Shown here piece by piece: positions 32,511 to 41,054 of a stretch of DNA of 43,568 nt (positions within the stretch are counted from its first letter, which is position 1; each line of letters starts with the position of its first letter). The position numbers and the translations under genes are program-made. The notes under the pieces were generated by a model. That model worked only from the letters and a program-made list of their open reading frames with translations. It made no database searches and had not been told where the DNA came from. The DNA is taken from assembly GCA_002495025.1 (NCBI GenBank), contig DADP01000036.1:1590-45157 (forward strand), in the 5' to 3' direction. The DNA comes from Desulfurococcaceae archaeon UBA285. Lineage in GTDB: Archaea > Thermoproteota > Thermoprotei_A > Sulfolobales > Desulfurococcaceae.

Positions 32511-34275
32511 GTGTTTTCACCTCTTCAATGAGCGCGTTGAATTCATTTATTATTTCATTGTAGAGTTCTCCGAAGGCTTTTTTCATTTCTTCTCTTGGTG
32601 TAGTAGATGGAATATTCTTCATTCTAGCTATTCTCTCTCTAACTTTTAACTCTCTGATTTTCTCGAATGGTACACCTGCATCTATTGCTTCGCGTGCTTT
32701 ATCATAGAATAGCTTTATAGCGTGGGCCATCCAGGCGTCTTTATAGGGTGGTGAATAAGCGTCGTCTAGGCTTAAAGCGTCTTGTTGTAGGAAGTCTTCT
32801 CTAATCATTCTCGCTACTTCTAGTATTAATCTATCATCTACTGGTAGCGCGTCTGCACCGACTAGTCTAACTAGTTCTTCTAGTTCTGCCTCTCTCTGGA
32901 GGGTTTTAGAGAAGAATTCTCTGAGTTGTGGGTATTCTGGGTCTATTTGCATCCACCACTCGCGGAGTTTTTCAATGTAGAGACTATAACTTGTCAACCA
33001 GTTGATTGCTGGATAGTGTCTTCTATAAGCCAAGTTAACGTCTAGTGCATAGAGTGCTCTAACTATTCTAAGTGTGGACTGTGTAACTGGCTCGCTGAAA
33101 TCAGCTCCAGGCGGTGAGACAGCACCAATAATTGTAAGACTACCCATTCTCTCCGGGTTGCCGTATACTTTTACATAACCACTTCTCTCGTAGAAAGATG
33201 CAAGTCTAGAGCCCAGGTATGCGGGGAATCCTTCTTCGCCTGGTAGTTCTTCGAGTCTACCACTAATTTCTCTCATTGCCTCGGCCCATCTACTCGTTGA
33301 ATCAGCAACTACGAGTACATTGTAGCCCATGTCTCTAAAGTACTCGCCTATTGTTACTCCTAGAAAGACGCTTGCTTCTCTAGCTGCTACTGGCATGTTG
33401 CTAGTGTTTGCTATGAATACACTTCTCTCCATCATTGGCTTGCCGGTTTTCGGGTCAATTAGTTTTCTAAAGCTATGGAGTGCATCGGCCATTTCATTGC
33501 CTCTCTCGCCGCATCCAATATAGATTGTTATTTCGGCGTGGCTCCACTTAGTAAATGATTGCAGTGCAACTGTTTTACCAGTGCCGAAACCACCTGGAAT
33601 AGCTGCTTTACCACCTATTCCAAGTGGAAACATGAAGTCTACTACTCTCATACCAGTAATTAATGGTTTATCTGGTTCTAGCTTCTCTCTATAGGGTCTT
33701 GGTTTTCTAACGGGCCACTTCTGTAGCATTGTTACTTCTCTTCCAGATATTCTGGCTACTGGTTCTTCTACTGTGTAGTCTCCCTCACTAGCAATCCACT
33801 CTATTGTACCGCTTACACCGTGTGGAACCATAATGTAGTGTTTAACTACTTCTGTTTCCTGTACGTAGCCTAGATAGTCTCCCGGCCCTACCTTGTCTCC
33901 TTGTTTAACTAGTGGAGTAAAATGCCATTTCTTATCGCGTGGTAGTGATGGTTGTTTAACTCCTTTTTTGATAAAGAATCCTATTAGTTCTTCTAGTTTT
34001 GTTAGTGGTCTTTGAATACCATCAAATATTGAACCTATTAGTCCGGGGCCTAGTTCTGCTGATAGTGGATAGCCTGTTGAATATACTGGTTCTCCTACTT
34101 GTATACCCGTTGTGTCTTCATATACTTGTATAATTGCTTTATCTCCTTCAACACCAATAACTTCTCCTATAAGTCTCTCGTTTCCAACTTCTACTACTTC
34201 GTAGACGCTTACTCCACGCATGTCTTCAGCTACTACTACTGGGCCTGAAACCCTGTATATTCTTCCTTTAAGCAC
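32503..34275 (-). CDS. atpA: A-type ATP synthase subunit A (catalytic)
   Basis: Catalytic subunit of 590 residues, normal length and free of inteins. P-loop GGFGTGKTVALQ, the catalytic region IYIGCGERGNEMADAL, the MADSTSRWAEAMREISGRL-like segment VVADSTSRWAEAMREISG, and the archaeal non-homologous insert near residues 110-180 (GVKQPSLPRDKKWHFTP) are all present. GTG at 34275 follows GAGGTG. The 65-base gap to atpF is the second-largest inside the operon. Confidence 0.98.
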   Translation of the reverse strand: MLKGRIYRVSGPVVVAEDMRGVSVYEVVEVGNERLIGEVIGVEGDKAIIQVYEDTTGIQVGEPVYSTGYPLSAELGPGLIGSIFDGIQRPLTKLEELIGFFIKKGVKQPSLPRDKKWHFTPLVKQGDKVGPGDYLGYVQETEVVKHYIMVPHGVSGTIEWIASEGDYTVEEPVARISGREVTMLQKWPVRKPRPYREKLEPDKPLITGMRVVDFMFPLGIGGKAAIPGGFGTGKTVALQSFTKWSHAEITIYIGCGERGNEMADALHSFRKLIDPKTGKPMMERSVFIANTSNMPVAAREASVFLGVTIGEYFRDMGYNVLVVADSTSRWAEAMREISGRLEELPGEEGFPAYLGSRLASFYERSGYVKVYGNPERMGSLTIIGAVSPPGADFSEPVTQSTLRIVRALYALDVNLAYRRHYPAINWLTSYSLYIEKLREWWMQIDPEYPQLREFFSKTLQREAELEELVRLVGADALPVDDRLILEVARMIREDFLQQDALSLDDAYSPPYKDAWMAHAIKLFYDKAREAIDAGVPFEKIRELKVRERIARMKNIPSTTPREEMKKAFGELYNEIINEFNALIEEVKTRV

Positions 34276-34340
34276 ACTAACACCTCTATAAAACTAATAT
34301 ATGCGTATGGATTTAAATGTAGGCTGGTAAATTGTAAAAA

Positions 34341-34670
34341 TCAATCTATTTCTACCTCGATACCAAGTATTCTCCTCGCGATATTTCTATAGTATTCTCT
34401 TGGATCAATACGCATACCCTCCATGGGGTGTTCAATCATGAGAAATACTCCTTCACTATGTATTTTCTTCATGTATTCAACTAGGTCGAGGCATTCACTT
34501 TCAATAGTAGATAGATAAATGACTACGTCGTATTGCCTAATTGACTTATTGATGAATTCTCTTAGTTCACTGCAATCATGTTTAAAAACATAGTAGTCTA
34601 CTCCAGCAGCAGCTGCTATTAGAGATAGTGGTTCATCACCAATAACTATTATTTTACCTGTTTTAATCAC
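34341..34670 (-). CDS. atpF: A-type ATP synthase subunit F
   Basis: Small central-stalk regulatory subunit, 109 residues from GTG 34670. This start is preferred over the GTG at 34682 because it forms a GTGA overlap with the atpC stop and has GAGGTGG 8 bases upstream. It then begins IKTGKIIVIGDEPLSL, matching the family's 'iaVIGDxdtv' opening. The Rossmann-like core includes YDVVIYLST and the C-terminal helix RDPREYYRNIARRILG-like region. Confidence 0.9.
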   Translation of the reverse strand: MIKTGKIIVIGDEPLSLIAAAAGVDYYVFKHDCSELREFINKSIRQYDVVIYLSTIESECLDLVEYMKKIHSEGVFLMIEHPMEGMRIDPREYYRNIARRILGIEVEID

Positions 34671-35617
34671 GGGTAAACCCACCTCTCAACAATAGTTTTC
34701 AATGTGTTTTTCAATTCCTCGTCGTTGAATACTATAGAGGTTAATACTAGTCTCAACAATACTGATTGTCTGAGAAGTAGAAAGTACGCTTTTAATAACT
34801 CGCTTGAATCATAAACATGAAGCATGAGATTTGCATAGTATGCTGGTAGAATTGTAGCTATAAAATCAAATATTTCTATTTTATCACTAAGTTTACTTAC
34901 ATCTTCGGCCATTAATGAAATAATCGAGAATATGGGTCTAAGTCTTCTAGTGGAATCTAGAGCTGACGGTATATCTACACGGGCCAATCTACATAGTTCT
35001 AGGTATTCATCATAATTAATCAATAACGGTCTAAATGTAGCTTCTTCTAGTTCTTGTATACTACACAGTCTAAGCAGTGTTATATCATAGAGTAATCCAG
35101 CTATTAATCTCTCGTATTGTGTGCTTGAATAAACAATATCTCTTCTAATATTGTCGAAAACTCTAGCTAGATCATCTCTGCTTACTCTTTTGAATCTAAC
35201 ACATCGTTTAACGAGGAGCTCTACAAATGGATTTAGTCTTGGACGACTAGTTGAAATATATTCTTCTAGGTGTTTCAACGACATACTTGGTAGAAAACTA
35301 GTTGGCTTTAAACCCTTAAAGTAGTTGATTAATCCAACTGTGGCATTGTATGTCTCATATACTCCTTCAACAGCTGTTGCTAGAGTAGTATTTTTTGCTT
35401 GTTTAACTAGTTCGTGGAGTCTACTTATATGGAAGTCATCGAGTGTTTTTAAAAGGCTTAGATGACTACCACGTGATTCCTCCCAGGTGCTGACTAATTC
35501 TGATGTAAAAGATTTATCAGCGAGTATTCTGAAAGCATCTTGTATATTTGTAGTAGTTGAGAGTAGTTTAAGGTATTCTTCTCTAAATACATATTCTCGT
35601 CTTGATAGGTACTTCAA
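34667..35617 (-). CDS. atpC: A-type ATP synthase subunit C
   Basis: Funnel-shaped subunit (d in V-ATPases) that couples the central stalk to the K ring, 316 residues, largely helical. Recognised from its place between E and F, its length and segments such as YEYLSRREYVF-like start, FFARLLVKRCVR-like middle and internal threefold repeats. Sequence conservation is low in this family, so context carries much weight. It ends with a GTGA overlap on atpF and starts 6 bases after atpE. Confidence 0.85.
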   Translation of the reverse strand: MKYLSRREYVFREEYLKLLSTTTNIQDAFRILADKSFTSELVSTWEESRGSHLSLLKTLDDFHISRLHELVKQAKNTTLATAVEGVYETYNATVGLINYFKGLKPTSFLPSMSLKHLEEYISTSRPRLNPFVELLVKRCVRFKRVSRDDLARVFDNIRRDIVYSSTQYERLIAGLLYDITLLRLCSIQELEEATFRPLLINYDEYLELCRLARVDIPSALDSTRRLRPIFSIISLMAEDVSKLSDKIEIFDFIATILPAYYANLMLHVYDSSELLKAYFLLLRQSVLLRLVLTSIVFNDEELKNTLKTIVERWVYP

Positions 35618-35623
35618 TGGACT

Positions 35624-36187
35624 CTATCCCCATAGAATTCTAGCTATTTTATCAATTAATTTCTGTTTTGCTTGTTCAAGCCTTGTTTCTAGTCTATTAT
35701 CTACTACGAGGCCGGTTTCAGATTCTACTATGAGGCCTCCTAGTATGTCATCTCTTGGTACTACTTCTACATTGTCTAGGCCGAGCTCTGAGAGTATTTC
35801 TTTCATGTATTTTACATGGTTTGACTTTACGATTATCCGCGATGGTTTATCAATGTATGCTAGTGCTTCTTCTAGTAGGTTTTTAAGTGACTCTTTGACA
35901 TTGTATTCTTCTCTCTTGATTAATTCTAGTGCTTCTTCGAATACTTTATTAATTACTTCTTCTTTGGCTTTGACAAGGAGGAGGTTTGATCTCGACTTGG
36001 CATCTGCTATTATCATACTGGCCTTTCTCTCTGCTTCTTCAATAATCCTTCTTCTCTCACTTTCTGCTTTTGCCCTCCACTTAGCTTCAGCTTCTCTTAT
36101 AATTCCATCTGCTCTTCTTCTTGCTTCTTCTATTATTTCACTTGCTTTTCTCTCTGCTTCCCGTATTATTCTATCTCTTTCACTCAA
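35624..36187 (-). CDS. atpE: A-type ATP synthase subunit E (peripheral stalk)
   Basis: Peripheral-stalk subunit of 187 residues. The first ~80 are a charged coiled coil with repeated 'IIxEAExKA' units (IIREAERKASEIIEEARRRA). The globular C-terminal part includes DDILGGLIVESETGLVVDN, the E-subunit hallmark. TTG start at 36187 with GGTGCC upstream. The internal repeat units also recur in subunit H, its heterodimer partner. Confidence 0.93.
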   Translation of the reverse strand: MSERDRIIREAERKASEIIEEARRRADGIIREAEAKWRAKAESERRRIIEEAERKASMIIADAKSRSNLLLVKAKEEVINKVFEEALELIKREEYNVKESLKNLLEEALAYIDKPSRIIVKSNHVKYMKEILSELGLDNVEVVPRDDILGGLIVESETGLVVDNRLETRLEQAKQKLIDKIARILWG

Positions 36188-36202
36188 AGCAGTGGCACCG
36201 TG

Positions 36203-36679
36203 TTAGCCTAGTATGCTTAATCCTAGTATAGTGAAGACTATTCCAAGTATTCCCAATAATTCTACGTATACCGCTAGAATAATTGTTGACATTAAGTTTC
36301 TACCTTTAGTTCGTGGCAGGTCTGCTTCGCCAGTAGCACATATTATTCCCTGAGCCCATGCTGAAAGCCACTCGGCAAAGAATCCTATTAATCCAATACC
36401 CAGTATTCCAAGTGCTTTAGCTATTGTTATAGACTCTATAATTCCTGGGAGATAGATTGATAATATATAGATCATTTGGATTAATCCATAGAATGTCTGA
36501 GTAATTGGAAGCGATGCTAGTAGCAAGACATTTCTAAATTGTGTTGGGTCTTCTGATAATACTGCCGCACCAGTGCTCGCAGCGTGTTTCATTCCAAGAA
36601 TTGAACCTAGTATACCACCTAAAAGCGGTAGTACAGCTGCAATATATGCTACACCAGCTGGATCTAGAGATTCTATCAT
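36203..36679 (-). CDS. atpK: A-type ATP synthase subunit K, duplicated four-helix rotor with Na+ ligand set
   Basis: Membrane rotor subunit of 158 residues from ATG 36679, chosen because GTGGTG ends 6 bases upstream; the GTG at 36691 is in that site. It is a duplicated hairpin with four helices. Hairpin one has LPITQTFYGL and no carboxylate. Hairpin two has WLSAWAQGII and the ion-binding Glu140 in AVYVELLGILG. Leu57, Thr60, Gln61, Tyr64, Gln110 and Glu140 correspond to Leu61, Thr64, Gln65, Tyr68, Gln110 and Glu139 of the Na+ ring of E. hirae NtpK. One carboxylate per four helices implies a low ion-to-ATP ratio. Na+ use is inferred. Confidence 0.93.
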   Translation of the reverse strand: MIESLDPAGVAYIAAVLPLLGGILGSILGMKHAASTGAAVLSEDPTQFRNVLLLASLPITQTFYGLIQMIYILSIYLPGIIESITIAKALGILGIGLIGFFAEWLSAWAQGIICATGEADLPRTKGRNLMSTIILAVYVELLGILGIVFTILGLSILG

Positions 36680-36730
36680 ATTAAGCACCACTTGAATAAT
36701 TAGTAAGCTGGGAATATAAATATTCTATTA

Positions 36731-38680
36731 TTATGTAGATGTAGAAATTACTGTTTTACTGACTACTCTAAATGGGTTATACTCGTAGCCGTTTCCCTCA
36801 TAGAACTTTGTTAGAAATTCCAGCATGCAGAGTCTCAACGAGTGTATAAATGCTCCTAATTCGGCGAGGACAAATACTAGTAGGTGTGCTATAAACGCTA
36901 TTGGTATTCCTACTATTAGCCCTAGTACGATGTGGTATGTTGATAAATAGCTTATTAGAGAGGTAATGGTGTAGTTAAATATCATTGCCATATAGTATGT
37001 TGCCAGTCCCACACCGGCTAGTCTAACATAGCTCATTACATCTCCGAGTACACCAGTTATTTGAAATATCCACATTAAGAGGCCGAGAAACCTCATTGTC
37101 TTTAAACTACCAATAATAATCAATACTACACCGGTGAGAGTAGCATAGAGCAGTGTATTCATTGGTAGACTACCTATAACTGGTATATTGTAGTTAAAGA
37201 ATGCTTTGAGCAGATATGGAATACCAAATATCTGCGATATAAACAATCCAACCTCTATTAGCAAACCACCTACATTTCCTTCTTTAATAGACTTTATAGT
37301 GGCTAGTACATGCGCGATATTGACATGGATTAATCCAATTATCAATGATAGTTTTATAAACTCCAGTGGACTGGTCAGTGAAGTTATTAATACTGGTGGA
37401 TTAACTCCAAGTATATCTAGTAGATTACCAAATACAGTGCCCGTTAACAAGCCGAGTACTAGTGCTATAATATTCGAGACTATGAGAGTACCTTTAAACT
37501 CTTTGTAGACATGTGATTCTTTATCTACTACTAGTTTATCTAGTAGTAGGTATACTGCTAGTATGCCGGCAAGTGCATAGCCGAAATCAGCGTTCATTAA
37601 TGCAAAGAATAATGCAAAGGAGTATGCTAGTAGTGGAGTTGGATCCCACTCATAATACCTTGGTACTCCATATAACCTGGTTATAACTTGGTAGAACTTT
37701 AATACTGGAGCGTTTTTCATGAGTGTTGGTGGTTCATCGCCCGGCTCCGGGTCTCTCAATTCATAGTATACTGGGATATCTATTCCACTCAGTAAACGAG
37801 TTAGACTACTGATTTTTTCCTCGGGGATCCAACCAGTTAAAACCGTTATGTGTTTAAGGTTTTTGAGTTTACCTATTACAGTGTATTTTTGTAATTGGTT
37901 GTCTATGTATAGTAGGTACTTGCCGAGTATTACAATATTGTCTTTTATAACACTGTTTATTGATGTTTCTAATTCATGGATTTTCTCTCTAACAATCTCT
38001 AGTTCTCTTGAAACCACTTCCCATAATTCACTCAGAGAACTTGTTTTTTCAATGTATTCAATTATTTTTCCACTTGGTATCCATGCATTAATGTTTCTGG
38101 CATTATTGATGAATTCATCGAGTTTACTTGTTTCTACGAGTGCTACAATTGCAATTGACTCCTCGTTGATAATATAAGATGTATGGGATTTGACTAGTTC
38201 TGGTTTTGTTATTAATTCTACTACGTCTTTTCTACAAGATACGAGTATACTTGAAACTCTCCTCCCTCTATAGTATAGGTTTCTAGTGGGTGTTTCACGA
38301 GGCAGCTTCAATATTATTTCATTGAATTTTGCTAATTCTTCTTCTAGCTCCATGAGGGATTTTAACTCTGTATTCATTTGATGTATTTTTGCATATATGC
38401 TTGCTACATCTTTTTTAATGTTGTCTATTTTTAAATTTGCTAGTTCGTATGCTGTTAATTCAACGGTTACATTTATGTTTTTAACGCGTGTAATCAATGC
38501 ATTTATTTCTTCGCGTAGTCTTTGTAGTGTTTCATACTCTGATATCAGCTTTTTTTCTTCTACTCTAGATACATCGACTACTCCGGCTTCTTGGAGGACT
38601 TCTATTGTTTTCTCAGAGTATTCGAGTGGAGATGCCACTATTACTTTTTTCATTTTTGCTGGTTTGCTCAAAATGATCAT
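36731..38680 (-). CDS. atpI: A-type ATP synthase subunit I
   Basis: Large stator subunit (a in V-ATPases), 649 residues. The first ~335 are cytoplasmic and rich in coiled coil, and begin AKMKKVIVASPLEYSEKTIEVLQEAG. The remainder has about eight membrane helices starting near PLLAYSFALFFALMNADFGYA. The ion-channel helices include DVMSYVRLAGVGLATYYMA, with the conserved arginine that faces the K ring, and ELGAFIHSLRLCMLEFLTKFYEGNG, also conserved. ATGA overlap with atpH. TTG or ATG starts slightly downstream are possible. Confidence 0.96.
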   Translation of the reverse strand: MIILSKPAKMKKVIVASPLEYSEKTIEVLQEAGVVDVSRVEEKKLISEYETLQRLREEINALITRVKNINVTVELTAYELANLKIDNIKKDVASIYAKIHQMNTELKSLMELEEELAKFNEIILKLPRETPTRNLYYRGRRVSSILVSCRKDVVELITKPELVKSHTSYIINEESIAIVALVETSKLDEFINNARNINAWIPSGKIIEYIEKTSSLSELWEVVSRELEIVREKIHELETSINSVIKDNIVILGKYLLYIDNQLQKYTVIGKLKNLKHITVLTGWIPEEKISSLTRLLSGIDIPVYYELRDPEPGDEPPTLMKNAPVLKFYQVITRLYGVPRYYEWDPTPLLAYSFALFFALMNADFGYALAGILAVYLLLDKLVVDKESHVYKEFKGTLIVSNIIALVLGLLTGTVFGNLLDILGVNPPVLITSLTSPLEFIKLSLIIGLIHVNIAHVLATIKSIKEGNVGGLLIEVGLFISQIFGIPYLLKAFFNYNIPVIGSLPMNTLLYATLTGVVLIIIGSLKTMRFLGLLMWIFQITGVLGDVMSYVRLAGVGLATYYMAMIFNYTITSLISYLSTYHIVLGLIVGIPIAFIAHLLVFVLAELGAFIHSLRLCMLEFLTKFYEGNGYEYNPFRVVSKTVISTST

Positions 38681-38973
38681 TTCTTCAACCCTGTAACGAC
38701 TTCTACTAGGAATTTCACAGCGTCTTTTAATCTAAGAGATGCAAGTGCTTTTAATTCTCTTGCTTTTTCTTCTCCTTCTTTAATTATTCTCTCTGCTTCT
38801 TGTTCTGCTTTTCTAACTACTTCTTCTGCTTCTAATTTATAGATCTCTATTGGTATTGGTTTGTTGAGGATTTCACTTGCTTTTCTCTGAGTGTCTTTTA
38901 AGATTTCTTCTCTTGTTTTCTCTGCTCTACTCATGATTTCATCAATTACTCTATCGAGTTCTTCAACACTCAA
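38677..38973 (-). CDS. atpH: A-type ATP synthase subunit H (peripheral stalk)
   Basis: A 98-residue, highly charged coiled coil (LDRVIDEIMSRAEKTREEIL, AEEVVRKAEQEAERIIKEGE). Length, composition and position before atpI fit subunit H, the partner of subunit E in the peripheral stalks. The family is weakly conserved, so operon place is important evidence. Starts ~24 bases after the DUF61 gene stop, and overlaps atpI by 4 bases. Confidence 0.88.
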   Translation of the reverse strand: MSVEELDRVIDEIMSRAEKTREEILKDTQRKASEILNKPIPIEIYKLEAEEVVRKAEQEAERIIKEGEEKARELKALASLRLKDAVKFLVEVVTGLKK

Positions 38974-38996
38974 TATTAAGCACCTTTACCGTGAAT

Positions 38997-39404
38997 CTAT
39001 AGTATTTGTCCTGGATTTAATAAGATTATAGTAGTGGTTCTGAGAATTCTACGGAGTTCAAGTATTCGTGTTCTATCAAGGTATAATGGAGTTGAAAAAC
39101 TAATATTTAGAATACTAGCAACTACTTGTGATTCAAGCGGGTCTCTTATAATGTATACTCCATCTCCCTCAGCAAGGTATTCTAGTATTATTGGTAGTTT
39201 TAAATTACAGTTTCTACCACTAATACTCGCTAGAATTTCTAGTTCTCTAGGGTCGAATACATGTATTGAACCATTACTTGTCTGGATGTATGGTACTTCC
39301 ATATTGATTAACTCGCAGATTGAAGCCCTTCGTCTTGGAAGGTGTTTATTAACTATTTTTAATTCTTCTCTTAGAAATACATCGAGGAAGTCTTCACTGT
39401 TCAA
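38997..39404 (-). CDS. DUF61 family protein inside the ATP synthase operon
   Basis: A 135-residue protein recognised as DUF61: LREELKIVNKHLPRRRASICEL, then VPYIQTSNGSIHVFDPRELEILAS, follow the family's 'NxHLPxxR...L' and 'dGsxhxfxxxELexla' pattern. Function unknown. The family is archaeal and usually 120-180 residues. The TTG at 39404 lies inside the end of atpD (11-base overlap), so translation is coupled to the ATP synthase. It has no membrane segment and no cysteine cluster. Its place between D and H is unusual. Confidence 0.82.
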   Translation of the reverse strand: MNSEDFLDVFLREELKIVNKHLPRRRASICELINMEVPYIQTSNGSIHVFDPRELEILASISGRNCNLKLPIILEYLAEGDGVYIIRDPLESQVVASILNISFSTPLYLDRTRILELRRILRTTTIILLNPGQIL

Positions 39405-40017
39405 GCGTCTTCTTCCTCGTTAATACTTGTTTAATTCTCTTAAACCTGGCTTTTTCTTCTCTCTCCCTCTCGTCGAATTTTAATTGTAGTTGTCTAATTG
39501 TCTCGCGTAGTCTAGGTATAATAATGTGTTCTAGTGCATTTGTTTTTCTCTTAGTGGATGATATTTCCCTCCCCAGCTCGTAGAGCTCGTTTTCTAGTTT
39601 TGCAAGGTCTAGTAGGACTTGTATAAACTGTCTACTATACTCTGCAAATTCGTTTAAACCCGCTGGGTGGAGTTTAACGTCATCACTATACTTTAAAATA
39701 ATTGTTTTTACTTTTACACCCATAATGTTTTCTGTACCAACATATATTTTGGGTTTAGGCGATGCTGTTTCAAGGTGGCTTAGTGCACTGGGTCCATAGA
39801 TTCCAAGGACAACTTCTGCCCTTCTATACGCTTCGAGAAGTTGTTTTTGTAGTGTTTTTCTCTTTTTAACTGCTTCTAGTAGTGCCGCCATAAATTCATT
39901 AACTAGGATTGTAAGTCTCTCACCAAGGATTTTTCTAACTCTAATACTCGTTGTTAATCTCCGTTTAAGTCTAATCAACTCTATTTTCGTTGGTCTTACA
40001 CGTGTAAGCGCTGACAC
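39394..40017 (-). CDS. atpD: A-type ATP synthase subunit D (central stalk)
   Basis: Central rotor shaft subunit, 207 residues, almost all antiparallel coiled coil. The family start RVRPTKIELIRLKRRLTTS and the end region REISSTKRKTNALEHIIIPRL, with 'RRvNALE' replaced by RKTNALE, are clear. GTG at 40017 follows GGTGTTACTAGA. In euryarchaea subunit D follows B; here it is the first ATP-synthase gene of the run, 87 bases after an unknown gene. Confidence 0.96.
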   Translation of the reverse strand: MSALTRVRPTKIELIRLKRRLTTSIRVRKILGERLTILVNEFMAALLEAVKKRKTLQKQLLEAYRRAEVVLGIYGPSALSHLETASPKPKIYVGTENIMGVKVKTIILKYSDDVKLHPAGLNEFAEYSRQFIQVLLDLAKLENELYELGREISSTKRKTNALEHIIIPRLRETIRQLQLKFDEREREEKARFKRIKQVLTRKKTLEQ

Positions 40018-40104
40018 TCTAGTAACACCGTTTTATACTCTAGTTTTAGCTATAAATAAAAAAGATAAATACATTGTAGACTGTGCTACCCGTTGAATAT
40101 GGTT

Positions 40105-40467
40105 TTAAATCTTCTGGTTTGTTTCAGCGTCTTTAACTCCAATGAGCTTTATTTGTAGTGTATTACTGCCTCTATTAAATCTGTAACCAGCATATACTAG
40201 TGGTCTCCTCCCGTCTTTTTCATATACTTCTACTACTAGTATTTCTTCGCATTTATCCTCTTCGGGGAAGACCTGGCACCCCTTGTTCTCTATTATTGAT
40301 GCATCTAGTCCGTATGGTTCTAGTGCTTCATTGATAATAAGTGGAAATCTTTCTTCAAGCATATCTAGGATCAAGTCTATAAATTCCCTAAAAGCCCAGT
40401 TATCACTACCCTCTACTCTTACCTCGAAGTATAAGAGTCGTTTCAGCACGCCTGGATCAATACTCAT
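40105..40467 (-). CDS. Hypothetical protein
   Basis: A 120-residue soluble acidic protein that I do not recognise. Its first half is helical (RLLYFEVRVEGSDNWAFREF, ILDMLEERFPLIINEAL). It contains two cysteines (NKGCQVFPEEDKCEE), and the second half is beta-rich (ILVVEVYEKDGRRPLVYAGY). Its start ATG directly abuts the NUDIX gene stop, so the two are co-transcribed, and it precedes the ATP synthase genes by 87 bases on the same strand. Confidence 0.65.
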   Translation of the reverse strand: MSIDPGVLKRLLYFEVRVEGSDNWAFREFIDLILDMLEERFPLIINEALEPYGLDASIIENKGCQVFPEEDKCEEILVVEVYEKDGRRPLVYAGYRFNRGSNTLQIKLIGVKDAETNQKI

Positions 40468-41010
40468 TTAACCACCTCTTAGAGCACTATATAGGAGTAT
40501 TAGTAGTGCTGTTTTAGCATCTTTTATTTCATTATTCAATACCATTTCATATGCCTTACTGAAACTTATTTTAAATGGAGTTATTACCTCGTATTTTTCT
40601 GGTCTAGCACCAACATACTCTAAATTAGTAGCATAGTAGAAGTGGAGTATCTCCGTGCTATAACCCGGTGTTGGCGTAAAAGAACCTAGTTTAACTAGTT
40701 TCCCGGGCCGGTAACCTATTTCTTCTACTAGTTCTCTCTCCGCTGTTTCTTCTGGTGTTTCACCATTATCTACAACTCCAGCTGGTGCTTCAATAATATA
40801 GTCGTTTAGTGGAGCTCTAAACTGTTTTATCAATACTACTTCGTCGGGGGAGATAAATGGTAGTACTACAACTGCCTCGGGGAAGACGACAACGTCTCTC
40901 TCAAATACACCATCATCTTTCTCGTATATTCTTCTAACAACGTTGAACCTCAACCCCTTGAATAGTAAAACCTCGTTTTTCAATTTTGGTTTAATCAATT
41001 CTCTCGCCAT
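40468..41010 (-). CDS. NUDIX hydrolase, ADP-ribose pyrophosphatase-like
   Basis: A 180-residue NUDIX protein. The NUDIX box is complete: G-VVDNG-E-TPEETAE-RELVEEIG, with preceding YIIEAPAGVV. The pattern VVLPFISPDEVVLIKQFRAPLNDY before the box and PTPGYSTEILHFYYATNL after it match ADP-ribose pyrophosphatases, which hydrolyse ADP-ribose to AMP and ribose 5-phosphate. The ATG at 41010 has no ribosome binding site, suggesting a leaderless message. It is divergent from endonuclease IV across a 44-base promoter gap containing TATATATA. Confidence 0.9.
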   Translation of the reverse strand: MARELIKPKLKNEVLLFKGLRFNVVRRIYEKDDGVFERDVVVFPEAVVVLPFISPDEVVLIKQFRAPLNDYIIEAPAGVVDNGETPEETAERELVEEIGYRPGKLVKLGSFTPTPGYSTEILHFYYATNLEYVGARPEKYEVITPFKISFSKAYEMVLNNEIKDAKTALLILLYSALRGG

Positions 41011-41054
41011 TGATTATTAAGTTCAATAGCTCTATATATACAAATGGGGGTTGA

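Noticed and set aside
31777..32649. 290-codon plus-strand ORF opposite atpB/atpA
   Set aside because: It is the antisense of two strongly conserved ATP synthase genes, has Ser/Thr/Ile-rich composition typical of shadow frames, and matches no family.
35487..36206. 239-codon plus-strand ORF opposite atpC/atpE
   Set aside because: Low-complexity Ser/Leu/Ile sequence that mirrors the repeated coiled coil of subunit E on the other strand; no ribosome binding site.
38677..39404. Reading the DUF61 gene as an extra ATP synthase subunit
   Set aside because: The sequence fits DUF61, lacks coiled coil or membrane helices, and all nine standard A-type subunits are already accounted for.
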